The notes: generated by a model not told the origin, from the letters alone. A DNA stretch of 33,700 nucleotides from Alphaproteobacteria bacterium (GCA_017463185.1 JAFTPS010000015.1:1-33700); one strand, 5' to 3'. Shown: positions 7,785 through 14,341, numbered from the stretch's first letter. Numbers and translations: made by a program.

Positions 7785-7941
7785 TGCCGAATAAAAAGGT
7801 ATGTACCCCGCAGAAATCCGGGAAAAATTGCAAAAAAACCGTGCCGAATCTAAACGGTCCATTGGATTCGGCGTTCTTTTACGTACAGTCTAGCCGTTTT
7901 TCTGGGGCTTTGTCAATCGGATTTTATGCCGAATCTAAACC
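7785..7941. repeat. Dispersed repeat module, copy A
   Basis: Contains GCAGAAATCCGGGAAA (7810-7825), TGCCGAATCTAA (7842-7853), the inverted TTGGATTCGGCGT (7862-7874) and a third TGCCGAATCTAA (7928-7939). The related TGCCGAATAAAA is at 7785-7796. The stretch 7810-7874 aligns without gaps to 20356-20420. The 7842/7862 pair forms a hairpin. The module ends 67 bases before the retroelement target gene. A possible plus promoter, TTGTCA (7910-7915)-18-TCTAAA, overlaps the last copy. Confidence 0.6.
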
Positions 7942-8008
7942 ACCGTTTTAATTCGTAGGCGGGATTTTAGGAAAAAATGCGAATCGTTATGAATTGGGGG
8001 ATAAAAAT

Positions 8009-8452
8009 ATGAAAAGAAGTATATTTGTTTTGTTGGGGATGGGAATACTAACTGTGACCGCGCCGGCGAATGCCGTACAAAAATGTGTTGCACTGGACGC
8101 ATCAAGCACCACGTGCACATCAACACCAGCGGGGGGTAACGCCGATTGGTCCGCCACATGCACAACAAACGGCACCAGCGTTCCGATTAAGGGGATTGCA
8201 ATGTGCTCTAACCAGGCGGGTGCTGCGCAATATGCAACATCAGACGCGATTACAACGGTCAGCAGCGCGTCGGACACAACCAATGTAAATTGTTGGTGCA
8301 AGATGGTTGAGCCAGCCGTGTCGTCTTGGGTGTTCTTCAACGCGAACTCGTCCGCCGGTAATTGCGCGGGCGACTGTTCTTTCTACTGTGCGCTCTACGC
8401 CAGGTCCTATTCCGCGTTCCGGTCCGCGCTGTTTTCGTCCCTCGGCGATTGA
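8009..8452 (+). CDS. DGR target: secreted Cys-rich protein with C-terminal variable repeat
   Basis: A 147-aa protein. Residues 1-22 (MKRSIFVLLGMGILTVTAPA...) form a signal peptide cleaved after ANA, so the product is exported. The middle is Thr/Ser/Ala-rich with scattered cysteines and a CWCKM motif just before the variable region. Residues 103-146 are encoded by VR. They differ from the template translation at 11 places, mostly Asn changed to Gly, Asp, Phe, Tyr, Leu or Ser. The frame of VR starts exactly at codon 103. ATG 8009 is preceded by GGGGG at 8-base spacing. By analogy with other DGR targets the variable tail is likely a ligand-binding surface, but it lacks an obvious C-type lectin body. 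Attachment to the cell surface is inferred only. Confidence 0.88.
   Translation: MKRSIFVLLGMGILTVTAPANAVQKCVALDASSTTCTSTPAGGNADWSATCTTNGTSVPIKGIAMCSNQAGAAQYATSDAITTVSSASDTTNVNCWCKMVEPAVSSWVFFNANSSAGNCAGDCSFYCALYARSYSAFRSALFSSLGD
8315..8446 (+). repeat. DGR variable repeat (VR), 132 nt
   Basis: Gap-free partner of TR 8670-8801. The 15 mismatches lie at VR 8336, 8342, 8348, 8369, 8370, 8372, 8381, 8382, 8384, 8393, 8394, 8396, 8405, 8406 and 8408. All face an adenine in TR. The last 38 bases (8409-8446) are identical in both copies and probably contain the homing initiation site. Confidence 0.95.
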
Positions 8453-8472
8453 TAATGGCGTAATGCGGCGCC

Positions 8473-8499
8473 GCGTATGGGTGTGAAACACACATACGC
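8473..8499 (+). promoter_or_regulatory. Hairpin/cruciform downstream of VR (candidate homing signal)
   Basis: GCGTAT + GTGTG (8473-8478, 8481-8485) pair with CACACATACGC (8489-8499): 11 bp with a GG bulge and AAA loop. It lies 26 bases past VR. Family knowledge: in the Bordetella phage DGR a hairpin or cruciform just downstream of VR is needed for efficient homing. There is no T run, so it is not a typical terminator. Confidence 0.55.
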
Positions 8500-8519
8500 C
8501 GTAAATTGGGTGGGGGTAC

Positions 8520-8540
8520 GGGGGCGGCGACCCCGCCCCC
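8520..8540 (+). repeat. Second GC-rich hairpin downstream of VR
   Basis: GGGGGCGG / CCGCCCCC, 8 bp with a 5-base loop, not followed by T's. It could assist homing, or shape the 5' part of the template RNA. Confidence 0.5.
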
Positions 8541-9048
8541 GATGGAATCAAAAAAACTAAAAGGATTTGGTCCGAAAAGAATGAAAATTTTTGTCGGTAA
8601 CAAAAAACGGGTTCCCGGCCAAAACCGGGAATAGGTTGCATCGCCGTATGCAGTTCGTTTATGGCGTGGGCCGTGTCGTCTTGGGTGTTCATCAACACGA
8701 ACACGTCCGCCGGTAATTGCGCGAACAACTGTTCTAACAACTGTGCGAACAACGCCAGGAACAATTCCGCGTTCCGGTCCGCGCTGTTTTCGTCCCTCGG
8801 CTCCTGGGAACGGGCTTGGGTAAAGTTTTGCCAACCTGTGGGACAAAGTGCGATGGCACTTTTCCGGACATATGTCTGGTTTGCCTGTTTATCAAGGCGG
8901 GGTGGTGTGACCTTTTGCGATGGGCGAAAACCATTGCGAAAAATACAATACACAGGGAACATCTGGGCCAGTAGGGCGGGTTTTGTTTTCATTTCCCGTC
9001 GCCCAACGTCCGGATGTTCAATTTAAATAAAATATGGGATGTGAATAA
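8541..9048 (+). ncRNA. Template-repeat RNA region of the DGR
   Basis: About 500 bases with no credible gene; a frame open from 8661 to 9026 has no codon-level support. The TR lies at 8670-8801. A hairpin TTCCCGG/CCGGGAA (8612-8618, 8625-8631) precedes it. About 250 bases separate TR from the next gene. Family knowledge: TR RNA with flanking sequence is the template and primer platform for DGR reverse transcription. The RNA ends are not defined by the sequence, so limits are approximate. Confidence 0.6.
8670..8801 (+). repeat. DGR template repeat (TR), 132 nt
   Basis: Aligns base for base with VR 8315-8446. It has 26 adenines, of which 15 differ in VR; no non-adenine position differs. Translated in the VR frame it gives repeated Asn-Asn pairs spelled AAC-AAC between Cys codons (segment NCANNCSNNCANNARNN). 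That is the usual DGR device of AAY codons at diversified positions. Confidence 0.95.
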
Positions 9049-9375
9049 ATGACACTGGATGAAATTGGACGCTTGCAAAATATGGACTGTCCGCGATTCG
9101 CGGCGTTCGCGCGTGATAAATTGCCAATGCCGGGAACGAAAAAACGTCTGGACGAGATTTTAAATCGCGAAATTATCGTGACGGATTACCGTATCACAAA
9201 GTCTAAGAAGCGCGATGGTACGGATTGCCTGCAATTGCAATTTGTTTTGGATGGTGTGGCGCATGTCGTCTTTACTGGCAGTTCTGTTTTAACCGACCAA
9301 ATTCAGGCTGCCCAGGGAAATATTCCGTTCCGTGGGACTATTGTCAAAATTGACCGATATTATTCTTTTTCATAA
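9049..9375 (+). CDS. DGR-associated 108-aa protein, not recognisably Avd
   Basis: Lies between TR and the reverse transcriptase, where many DGRs carry avd. The N-terminal 40 residues look helical. The rest is strand-rich: EIIVTDYRITKSKKRDG, LQLQFVLDG, HVVFTGSSVLTDQIQ, PFRGTIVKIDRYYSFS. The FTGSxVLxDQI...PFxxTI...YYxFS pattern recalls small hypothetical proteins found near recombination and single-strand-binding genes in phages, from general memory, suggesting an OB-like nucleic-acid binding fold. It is not the four-helix Avd barrel. An accessory role in cDNA synthesis or template binding is a reasonable inference from position only. A GGGAT ribosome-like site precedes the ATG. Confidence 0.7.
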   Translation: MTLDEIGRLQNMDCPRFAAFARDKLPMPGTKKRLDEILNREIIVTDYRITKSKKRDGTDCLQLQFVLDGVAHVVFTGSSVLTDQIQAAQGNIPFRGTIVKIDRYYSFS

Positions 9376-9392
9376 ATAAAATGGGGGTGTGG

Positions 9393-9668
9393 ATGAAGTA
9401 TTTAATGTTTTTATCTTGGTTTTTTGTTGTGGGTGGGGCATATGCCGCCGCACCGTCAACATCGTGCCCAAGCGGATATGTTGCCATTGATGATACATAT
9501 GTGACAATTGCAACATCGTGTCCGTCGGGGACAACCGCAACGGGGACGGCGGAATCGTGTTTGGTATCCAGTCCGTCTGGGGATTGCATAATGTACGCGC
9601 CGGCGGGTGTATCATATACGGACGATTCTGGGACATATGAATTTACCGATGCGTGCGCGATGCAGTAA
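9393..9668 (+). CDS. Small secreted Cys-containing protein inside the DGR
   Basis: A 91-aa product. MKYLMFLSWFFVVGGAYA is a signal peptide. The mature part has CPSGYVAID, SCPSGTTATG, ESCLVSSPSGDC and a final DACAMQ, so five cysteines. ATG 9393 is preferred over ATG 9381 because GGGGGT precedes it at good spacing and the signal peptide then starts cleanly. It follows the 108-aa gene by 17 bases and is probably cotranscribed. The CPSG words echo the exported Cys-rich proteins elsewhere in the window. It has no similarity to TR, so it is not a second target. It could be a partner of the variable protein; the function is unknown. Confidence 0.65.
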   Translation: MKYLMFLSWFFVVGGAYAAAPSTSCPSGYVAIDDTYVTIATSCPSGTTATGTAESCLVSSPSGDCIMYAPAGVSYTDDSGTYEFTDACAMQ

Positions 9669-9694
9669 AAAATCCCCCATTTGTGGGATTTTTT
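9669..9694 (+). terminator. Intrinsic terminator
   Basis: AATCCC / GGGATT stem followed by TTTTTT. It ends the 9393 gene and leaves the reverse transcriptase gene without an obvious cotranscription path. Confidence 0.6.
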
Positions 9695-9695
9695 A

Positions 9696-9760
9696 GTGAT
9701 TAGTGTAAGTGGTTAGTGTAAGTGGTTAGTGTAAGTGGTTAGTGTAAGTGGTTAGTGTAA
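9696..9760. repeat. 13-bp tandem repeat, five copies
   Basis: Unit GTGGTTAGTGTAA repeated at 9696, 9709, 9722, 9735 and 9748; the first has one change (GTGATTAGTGTAA). The copies abut with no spacers. Downstream, CACTAAACACTTACACTAAC (9821-9840) is complementary to the unit, and a GTGCGGC/GCCGCAC hairpin (about 9783-9800) lies between, so the region can fold into a long stem. Similar TTAGTG words recur in other intergenic regions of the window. Confidence 0.85.
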
Positions 9761-9905
9761 GTGGCTAGTGGTTAGTGTTTGTGTGCGGCGAATGCCGCAC
9801 ATCATAGTACTTCTACTCTCCACTAAACACTTACACTAACAACTAAACTTTTATTTATCTAATTCGGGGGTAGAGACGAGAGAGAACAGACCAAATGTAA
9901 CGCAA

Positions 9906-10931
9906 ATGAAACGATATAAAAATTTATGGGATGCTTTTATTTCGGCGGAAAATTTTGACCTGGCGGCGCGACGCGCGGTGCGTGGTAAAAAGTCTAAGGC
10001 TGCAATTAATAAGTTTCTGGCAAATCGGGATGAATATTTACTAAAACTGCGACAGTGTATCGCAAGTGGAAACTTTAAAACGTCCCCATATCGGGTCGTA
10101 AAAATCTTTGAACCCAAAGAAAGATATATCTATGTTTTGCCACTGTACCCAGACCATATTGTGCACCATGCACTGATTAATATTTTGGGACCAATATGGT
10201 TGAAAATGTTTTATCGCGATTCTTATGCGTGTATTCCGGGACGGGGATTGCATGCCGCATCGCGACGGGTGATGGAATTTATGCGACGAAATAAATTTGT
10301 TCTGCAATGCGATATTAGAAAGTTTTACCCCAGTATAGAGCATGCACGACTAATGCAAATTATACGGCACAAAATCGCTGATGGGAAAATTCTGGATATG
10401 TTGCATGAAATTGTTTGGTCGGTGGGGGGTGAAAGAAACCTGCCAATTGGGAATTTAACCAGTCAATGGTTGGGAAATGTTTATCTTAATGAACTGGATA
10501 AATTTGTAAAACAGTGTTTACGGTGGCCGGACTATATCAGGTATTGTGATGATTTTTGTTTGTTCGGAAATAATGCGCGGCAATTGTGTGTGGCATGTGT
10601 GATAATTCGTTATTTCCTGTGGAATAAATTGGGACTGACATTTTCTAAGGCGGTGGTGCGTTCTACGGGACAGGGATTGGACTATATCGGGTACAGGCAT
10701 TTCCCGGATTTTGTTTTATTACGCCGACGCACCGCGCAAAGAATTCGGCGTCGGATAATCAATATTGCAACTTATGATGATTGGTCTGAGCATTCGCGGG
10801 GGCAATTGGCATCGGCACGCGGATGGCTACAATGGGCGTGCAGTCATAATTATAAAAATAATCTGGTCGCGGATATTCGTCGGCGCGGTGTGACAAGCCC
10901 AATGGTCCATCGCATCGCCACTGCAATATGA
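9906..10931 (+). CDS. Diversity-generating retroelement reverse transcriptase
   Basis: A 341-aa protein with the RT motifs in order. YVLPLYPDHIVHHAL (about 76-90) and YACIPGRGLHAASR (about 107-120) are typical of DGR/group II-like RTs. Motif A is FVLQCDIRKFYPSI (Asp136). LPIGNLTSQWLGN (about 179-191) contains the IGxxxSQ signature that distinguishes DGR RTs from most others. The catalytic box is RYCDDFCLF (Asp215, Asp216), followed by LGLTFSK and GLDYIGYRHF. Both catalytic aspartate sites are intact, so it should be active. Length fits DGR RTs, which lack maturase and endonuclease domains. It copies TR RNA with errors at adenines, giving cDNA that replaces VR. ATG 9906 gives the usual short N-terminus; the ribosome site is weak (GAGAG). 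Confidence 0.95.
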   Translation: MKRYKNLWDAFISAENFDLAARRAVRGKKSKAAINKFLANRDEYLLKLRQCIASGNFKTSPYRVVKIFEPKERYIYVLPLYPDHIVHHALINILGPIWLKMFYRDSYACIPGRGLHAASRRVMEFMRRNKFVLQCDIRKFYPSIEHARLMQIIRHKIADGKILDMLHEIVWSVGGERNLPIGNLTSQWLGNVYLNELDKFVKQCLRWPDYIRYCDDFCLFGNNARQLCVACVIIRYFLWNKLGLTFSKAVVRSTGQGLDYIGYRHFPDFVLLRRRTAQRIRRRIINIATYDDWSEHSRGQLASARGWLQWACSHNYKNNLVADIRRRGVTSPMVHRIATAI

Positions 10932-11026
10932 TTTTGGATTGGGAAATATCTCTGTTGTGGGATATAATATATCGTGTTTTAGCAATAGTATTGTAAATAT
11001 CAATGAACCGAAAAAATGTTTAGATA

Positions 11027-11053
11027 AAAATCCCGCCATGTGGCGGGATTTTT
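11027..11053. terminator. Bidirectional terminator between RT and ssb
   Basis: AAATCCCGCCA / TGGCGGGATTT stem with T's on both strands' exits, between convergent genes. Confidence 0.8.
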
Positions 11054-11058
11054 AATTA

Positions 11059-11520
11059 TTAGAATGGAATATCGTCGCCGATATCGGCAATATTTATTTC
11101 CTCGCGCGGTTGGGGGGCGGGGGCCGATGATGGGGCGGCATAGTCGCCCGATGCACCATCCATTGCCTTGGCACCACCCAGAATTACCATCTGGCCGGCG
11201 AATGGATTCAGGACAATTTCGGTTGTGTAAACATCCACGCCCTGTTGATTTTGCCATTTGCGGGTTTTTAATGAGCCTTCAAGGTACAATTTTGTGCCTT
11301 TCTGCAACATGCGTTCGGCAACCTCTACCAAATTAGGATTAAAGATTACAACGCGATGCCATTCGGTTTGTTCCTTTTGTTCGCCGGTTGAGCGGTCGCG
11401 CCAACGGTCGGATGTTGCCAGTGAAAAACTGACCACTTTTTGACCACTGTTCATTGTGCGTACCTGGGGTTCCTGGCCGATATTGCCAACCAATATGACT
11501 TTATTTATACTTCCTGCCAT
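11059..11520 (-). CDS. ssb: Single-stranded DNA-binding protein
   Basis: A 153-aa protein. It starts [20 protein letters not shown] and has an OB-fold with [40 protein letters not shown] and TTEIVL, all classic SSB strands. A low-complexity Ala/Pro/Ser linker (about 122-138) leads to the acidic tip DIGDDIPF, the conserved tail that recruits repair and replication partners. Length is usual. AAAGGAAG precedes the ATG. Its position beside the DGR is probably chance, although the DGR does produce single-stranded cDNA. Confidence 0.96.
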   Translation of the reverse strand: MAGSINKVILVGNIGQEPQVRTMNSGQKVVSFSLATSDRWRDRSTGEQKEQTEWHRVVIFNPNLVEVAERMLQKGTKLYLEGSLKTRKWQNQQGVDVYTTEIVLNPFAGQMVILGGAKAMDGASGDYAAPSSAPAPQPREEINIADIGDDIPF

Positions 11521-11727
11521 TTTATCGCTTCCTTTGTTTAATTGGTATTTTCATATTCGCAATATTCTGCATAAAAAGCAAGGGATTTTTCAAGATACTT
11601 TTCCCAGAATGTGATTTTATTCAAGTTATTGATTATGGCTTATATTCCTGGGGATTTTTTGGTTGTAAAACGATACAATATAGCAAGAGAATCACACAAA
11701 GGTAACAAGTGTGAGGAGGTAAGAAAA

Positions 11728-12393
11728 GTGGTATATGGTTATATTCGTGTGTCAACGGACCATCAAAATACGGAAAATCAGAAGTTTGAAATACAACGCT
11801 TTTGTGAAAAACAGGATTTGGTTGTTGACTGTTGGATAGAAGAAACAATTTCATCCACCAAGGACCTGAACAAGCGTAAATTGGGTCGCTTGATTAAACG
11901 TATCCAGAAAGATGATTTGATTATTGCGTCTGAATTGTCGCGATTGGGACGTAATCTGTTGCAGATTATGAGTATTTTGCACCACTGTATGGATATTGGG
12001 GCCAAGATTTGGACGATAAAGGATAATTATCGCTTGGGGGCGGATATTACCAGCAAGGTTTTGGCCTTTGCTTTTGGATTATCGGCGGAAATTGAACGAA
12101 ACCTGATTTCCCAGCGCACTAAGGAGGCTCTGGCGCGTGTCCGGGCCGAGGGCAAGCGTGTTGGACGTCCCCTGGGCAGTCGTAATGAGTGTAAATTAAA
12201 GGGGCGAGAAAAGTATATCTCGCAAAAATTGGGTGATGGACGCAGTCGGTATGAAATTGCGCGGCGTTTGCGGGTACATAGGGATACTTTGTCTAAATAT
12301 ATAGAGAAACACGATATCCAGCCCGATTATACAAATGCTTTGGCCGCACCACCACCGCCAAATGCTAAAATTCCATCCGTGATTAAAATTTAA
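11728..12393 (+). CDS. Serine DNA invertase/resolvase, Mpi-like
   Basis: A 221-aa protein. The start is the GTG at 11728, preceded by AGGAGG at 8-base spacing, giving MVYGYIRVSTDHQNTENQ; longer in-frame starts are upstream of this ribosome site. The catalytic serine lies in YIRVSTD (Ser9), with the resolvase motifs ASELSRLGRN, QIMSILHHCMDIGAKIW and FAFGLSAEIERNLISQRT. A GRPLGSRN hinge and a C-terminal helix-turn-helix (SRYEIARRLRVHRDTLSKYI) follow. From memory of the family it resembles the Bacteroides Mpi master invertase more than transposon resolvases. Such enzymes flip promoter segments between inverted repeats. The last 11 bases overlap the convergent subtilase gene. The sites it acts on are unknown; candidates are described in the findings. 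Confidence 0.9.
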   Translation: MVYGYIRVSTDHQNTENQKFEIQRFCEKQDLVVDCWIEETISSTKDLNKRKLGRLIKRIQKDDLIIASELSRLGRNLLQIMSILHHCMDIGAKIWTIKDNYRLGADITSKVLAFAFGLSAEIERNLISQRTKEALARVRAEGKRVGRPLGSRNECKLKGREKYISQKLGDGRSRYEIARRLRVHRDTLSKYIEKHDIQPDYTNALAAPPPPNAKIPSVIKI

Positions 12394-14212
12394 TCGTGCC
12401 ACGGGTCAGGATATAGAGTTCATCTGTGCCGTATGGATTATCCACAAATCCGGCCGTTATGGATTTATATGATGCGGTGTATTCTAACGACGGTTCTGTT
12501 GCCAGGTCCAGCGTGTGCTTCATAAATGTATAATTTCCATTAATGTTGCGCCCAGCCGGAATGTTCAGGGACATATTGCCGTCTATTATTGTGTCTGGGA
12601 TGCCAATCCCAAACGATAAATTGCCGTATTGTGCATTGATTGCGGCAGACGCAGTATATATGTTTGAAAAACCGTTTATCATTGAATCTGGGGCCGGGGT
12701 TGGATTTATTGCGCCAACCGTGGTGCGTGTGGTAATTGTTGCGTGACCGATATTAAATCTAGCATTGTATCCCATAAATGTCATCAGGTTATCTGATTCC
12801 GTGCGCATAAAACCGTCGCCACGCAACAGGTCACTGTGTTTGAATCCCATTTCCAGATTACCGAATGTCATTTTATTTGTACGGTTTTCGCGCAGACGTT
12901 CAAATCCAATTCCGCGATTCTTTACCGATACATTGTCGCCCAGGTCGGCATTAAATGCGCGACCATATCCGTCAACAAATGCAAATTTTATATTTGCCGA
13001 TTTGATACTTTTGGCAACGGGGGCGGATACACGTGCGGTTGTACGACGAACGCTGACCGTGTCTGATATCATAACCAGTTCCGTTCCGACCGGGCGTGTT
13101 GCGCGTTCCAAATCCAACATTCCGTGACCATAGACTTCATCCACGCCAACATCGCCCAGGTCGCGTGCCGTTGTGAACAACAGGTTCGTTATTTGTTCCG
13201 ATGACATATATGGAAAGGCTTCGCGAATGACCGCAATTGCAGCGGATACAACTGGGGCGGCGAAACTGGTGCCTGATACTAATGTGCGCCCGGTATCCAG
13301 TTCCGTTCCCGGGGCGGTTATGCACCAATCCTGGGTCACGCCACAAATATTACTGTAATCGGCCAATGCGCCGGTTGCACTGTCCCAGGCGACCACATTT
13401 ACAATATGGCCTGATAATTCGGGAATAACCGCGGGCAGGGCGGAAAAAGCCCCAGGTTGGGCGTGATAGCTATTGCCCGCCGCAATGACAAAGATTGCGT
13501 CGTTATCACGGGCGGCCGTGGTCATAGACGTGATAAAATCAGTGCTGGTTATGCGTTCCATTTGTGCGCGTGATACTATGTCGTCCGCACCCAGGTTGGT
13601 GGCATTCCAACTGAAATTATAAATGTTTGTATCGCGTGCGCTGGTAATAATATCGCCAATTTGGGAATAAGACAGGAATTTTCCGTTATCATCCCGTATT
13701 TGATATGATTGGACCGTTGCGTTTGGGGCAATCTCGCCTGATGCGAATTGGGCAACGGTTGTGCCGTGAAAACTGTTTTCGCCACCATCCATAACGGCAA
13801 TGGTGGAACCTGCCCCCGTATAACCACGTGCCAGTGAATAGGCCAGGCGAATATCGTTATATGAATTATTATTGCGATTGTATTCGGTTGTGCTGGTAAT
13901 GGATGCCAGTTGTATTTCATCAACATCCGCGCCAACGTGTGTGTATGTTGGCAGTGTTGCGGAAACTGTATTTGTATGGGACGAGCCACCGCCCGATGAT
14001 GTGCCACCCAGCAATGCTACCACGCCACCCAATATTGCCGCGCCACCCGTTGCAGTCAGTGCCGTTGTGGCAAATGAAAAAGACTGTGCCGGCGCGCATT
14101 TATCTGGGTTATAGCGACGATATTGTGGGTTGTCGCAATTGTTCGCCAACGCGGGCGCACAGGCGATTGTGCCACAAAGCAGTGCTGATAAAATGTTTCT
14201 GTACGGGCTCAT
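12383..14212 (-). CDS. Secreted subtilase (S8) with probable C-terminal outer-membrane barrel
   Basis: A 609-aa protein. A signal peptide (MSPYRNILSALLCGTIACAP...) is followed by a short Cys pair, a Gly/Ala hydrophobic stretch (about 55-76) and the S8 protease domain. The triad is Asp142 in IAVMDGGE, His149 in SFHGTTVA and Ser316 in SGTSFAAPV; the oxyanion Asn is Asn247 in IAAGNS. Asp and His are only seven residues apart, closer than in most subtilases. After about 375 the sequence is strand-rich with alternating residues and ends in TRGTIKF, a barrel-like terminal Phe, which suggests an autotransporter-type protein. ATG 14212 follows GGAGAG; an upstream in-frame start lacks this. The gene is convergent with the invertase gene, with an 11-base overlap and no terminator between. 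Confidence 0.82.
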   Translation of the reverse strand: MSPYRNILSALLCGTIACAPALANNCDNPQYRRYNPDKCAPAQSFSFATTALTATGGAAILGGVVALLGGTSSGGGSSHTNTVSATLPTYTHVGADVDEIQLASITSTTEYNRNNNSYNDIRLAYSLARGYTGAGSTIAVMDGGENSFHGTTVAQFASGEIAPNATVQSYQIRDDNGKFLSYSQIGDIITSARDTNIYNFSWNATNLGADDIVSRAQMERITSTDFITSMTTAARDNDAIFVIAAGNSYHAQPGAFSALPAVIPELSGHIVNVVAWDSATGALADYSNICGVTQDWCITAPGTELDTGRTLVSGTSFAAPVVSAAIAVIREAFPYMSSEQITNLLFTTARDLGDVGVDEVYGHGMLDLERATRPVGTELVMISDTVSVRRTTARVSAPVAKSIKSANIKFAFVDGYGRAFNADLGDNVSVKNRGIGFERLRENRTNKMTFGNLEMGFKHSDLLRGDGFMRTESDNLMTFMGYNARFNIGHATITTRTTVGAINPTPAPDSMINGFSNIYTASAAINAQYGNLSFGIGIPDTIIDGNMSLNIPAGRNINGNYTFMKHTLDLATEPSLEYTASYKSITAGFVDNPYGTDELYILTRGTIKF

Positions 14213-14306
14213 ATTCTCTCCGTTGTTGGGTGGGGCAACCCCACACACTTATAAATATAGTACAAAGAACCGGTTTGTCAATGACAAAAGGGTGGTAATA
14301 AATAAA

Positions 14307-14335
14307 TTGAAAACGCTGATTTTTGTGGGTATAAT
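14307..14335 (+). promoter_or_regulatory. Strong promoter of the structured leader
   Basis: TTGAAA (14307-14312), 17-bp spacer, perfect TATAAT (14330-14335). Start point expected near 14342, about 200 nt before the next ATG. Confidence 0.7.
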
Positions 14336-14341
14336 TGGTGG

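Larger units (their letters stand above)
7068..8008. other. 940-base region without a credible gene: stacked repeats
   Basis: No convincing coding sequence. It holds, in order: short AAAGTTCAAA tandem words (7071-7108), two inverted-repeat elements (7130-7328 and about 7330-7690), a hairpin of 18-bp arms (7378-7415), and a module with repeated TGCCGAAT words (7785-7941). The target gene of the retroelement follows. A 60-codon frame runs through the last module but has only a TTG start and no good ribosome site. Confidence 0.7.

Noticed and set aside
7769..7951. 60-codon frame upstream of the DGR target
   Set aside because: It has only a TTG start and no ribosome site, and lies wholly in the repeat module. 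Its similarity to the frame at 20354 may reflect repeat conservation, so I did not list it as a gene.
8661..9026. Open frame of 121 codons starting just before TR
   Set aside because: The first part merely reads the template repeat in the VR frame, and the rest has no family features. TR is expected to be non-coding RNA, so I treat the frame as incidental.
9049..9375. Calling the 108-aa gene avd
   Set aside because: Position fits, but the sequence is strand-rich rather than a four-helix protein, so the name would be unsupported.
9696..9760. Tandem repeats as a possible CRISPR array
   Set aside because: Units of 13 bp abut directly with no spacers, and no cas gene is present.
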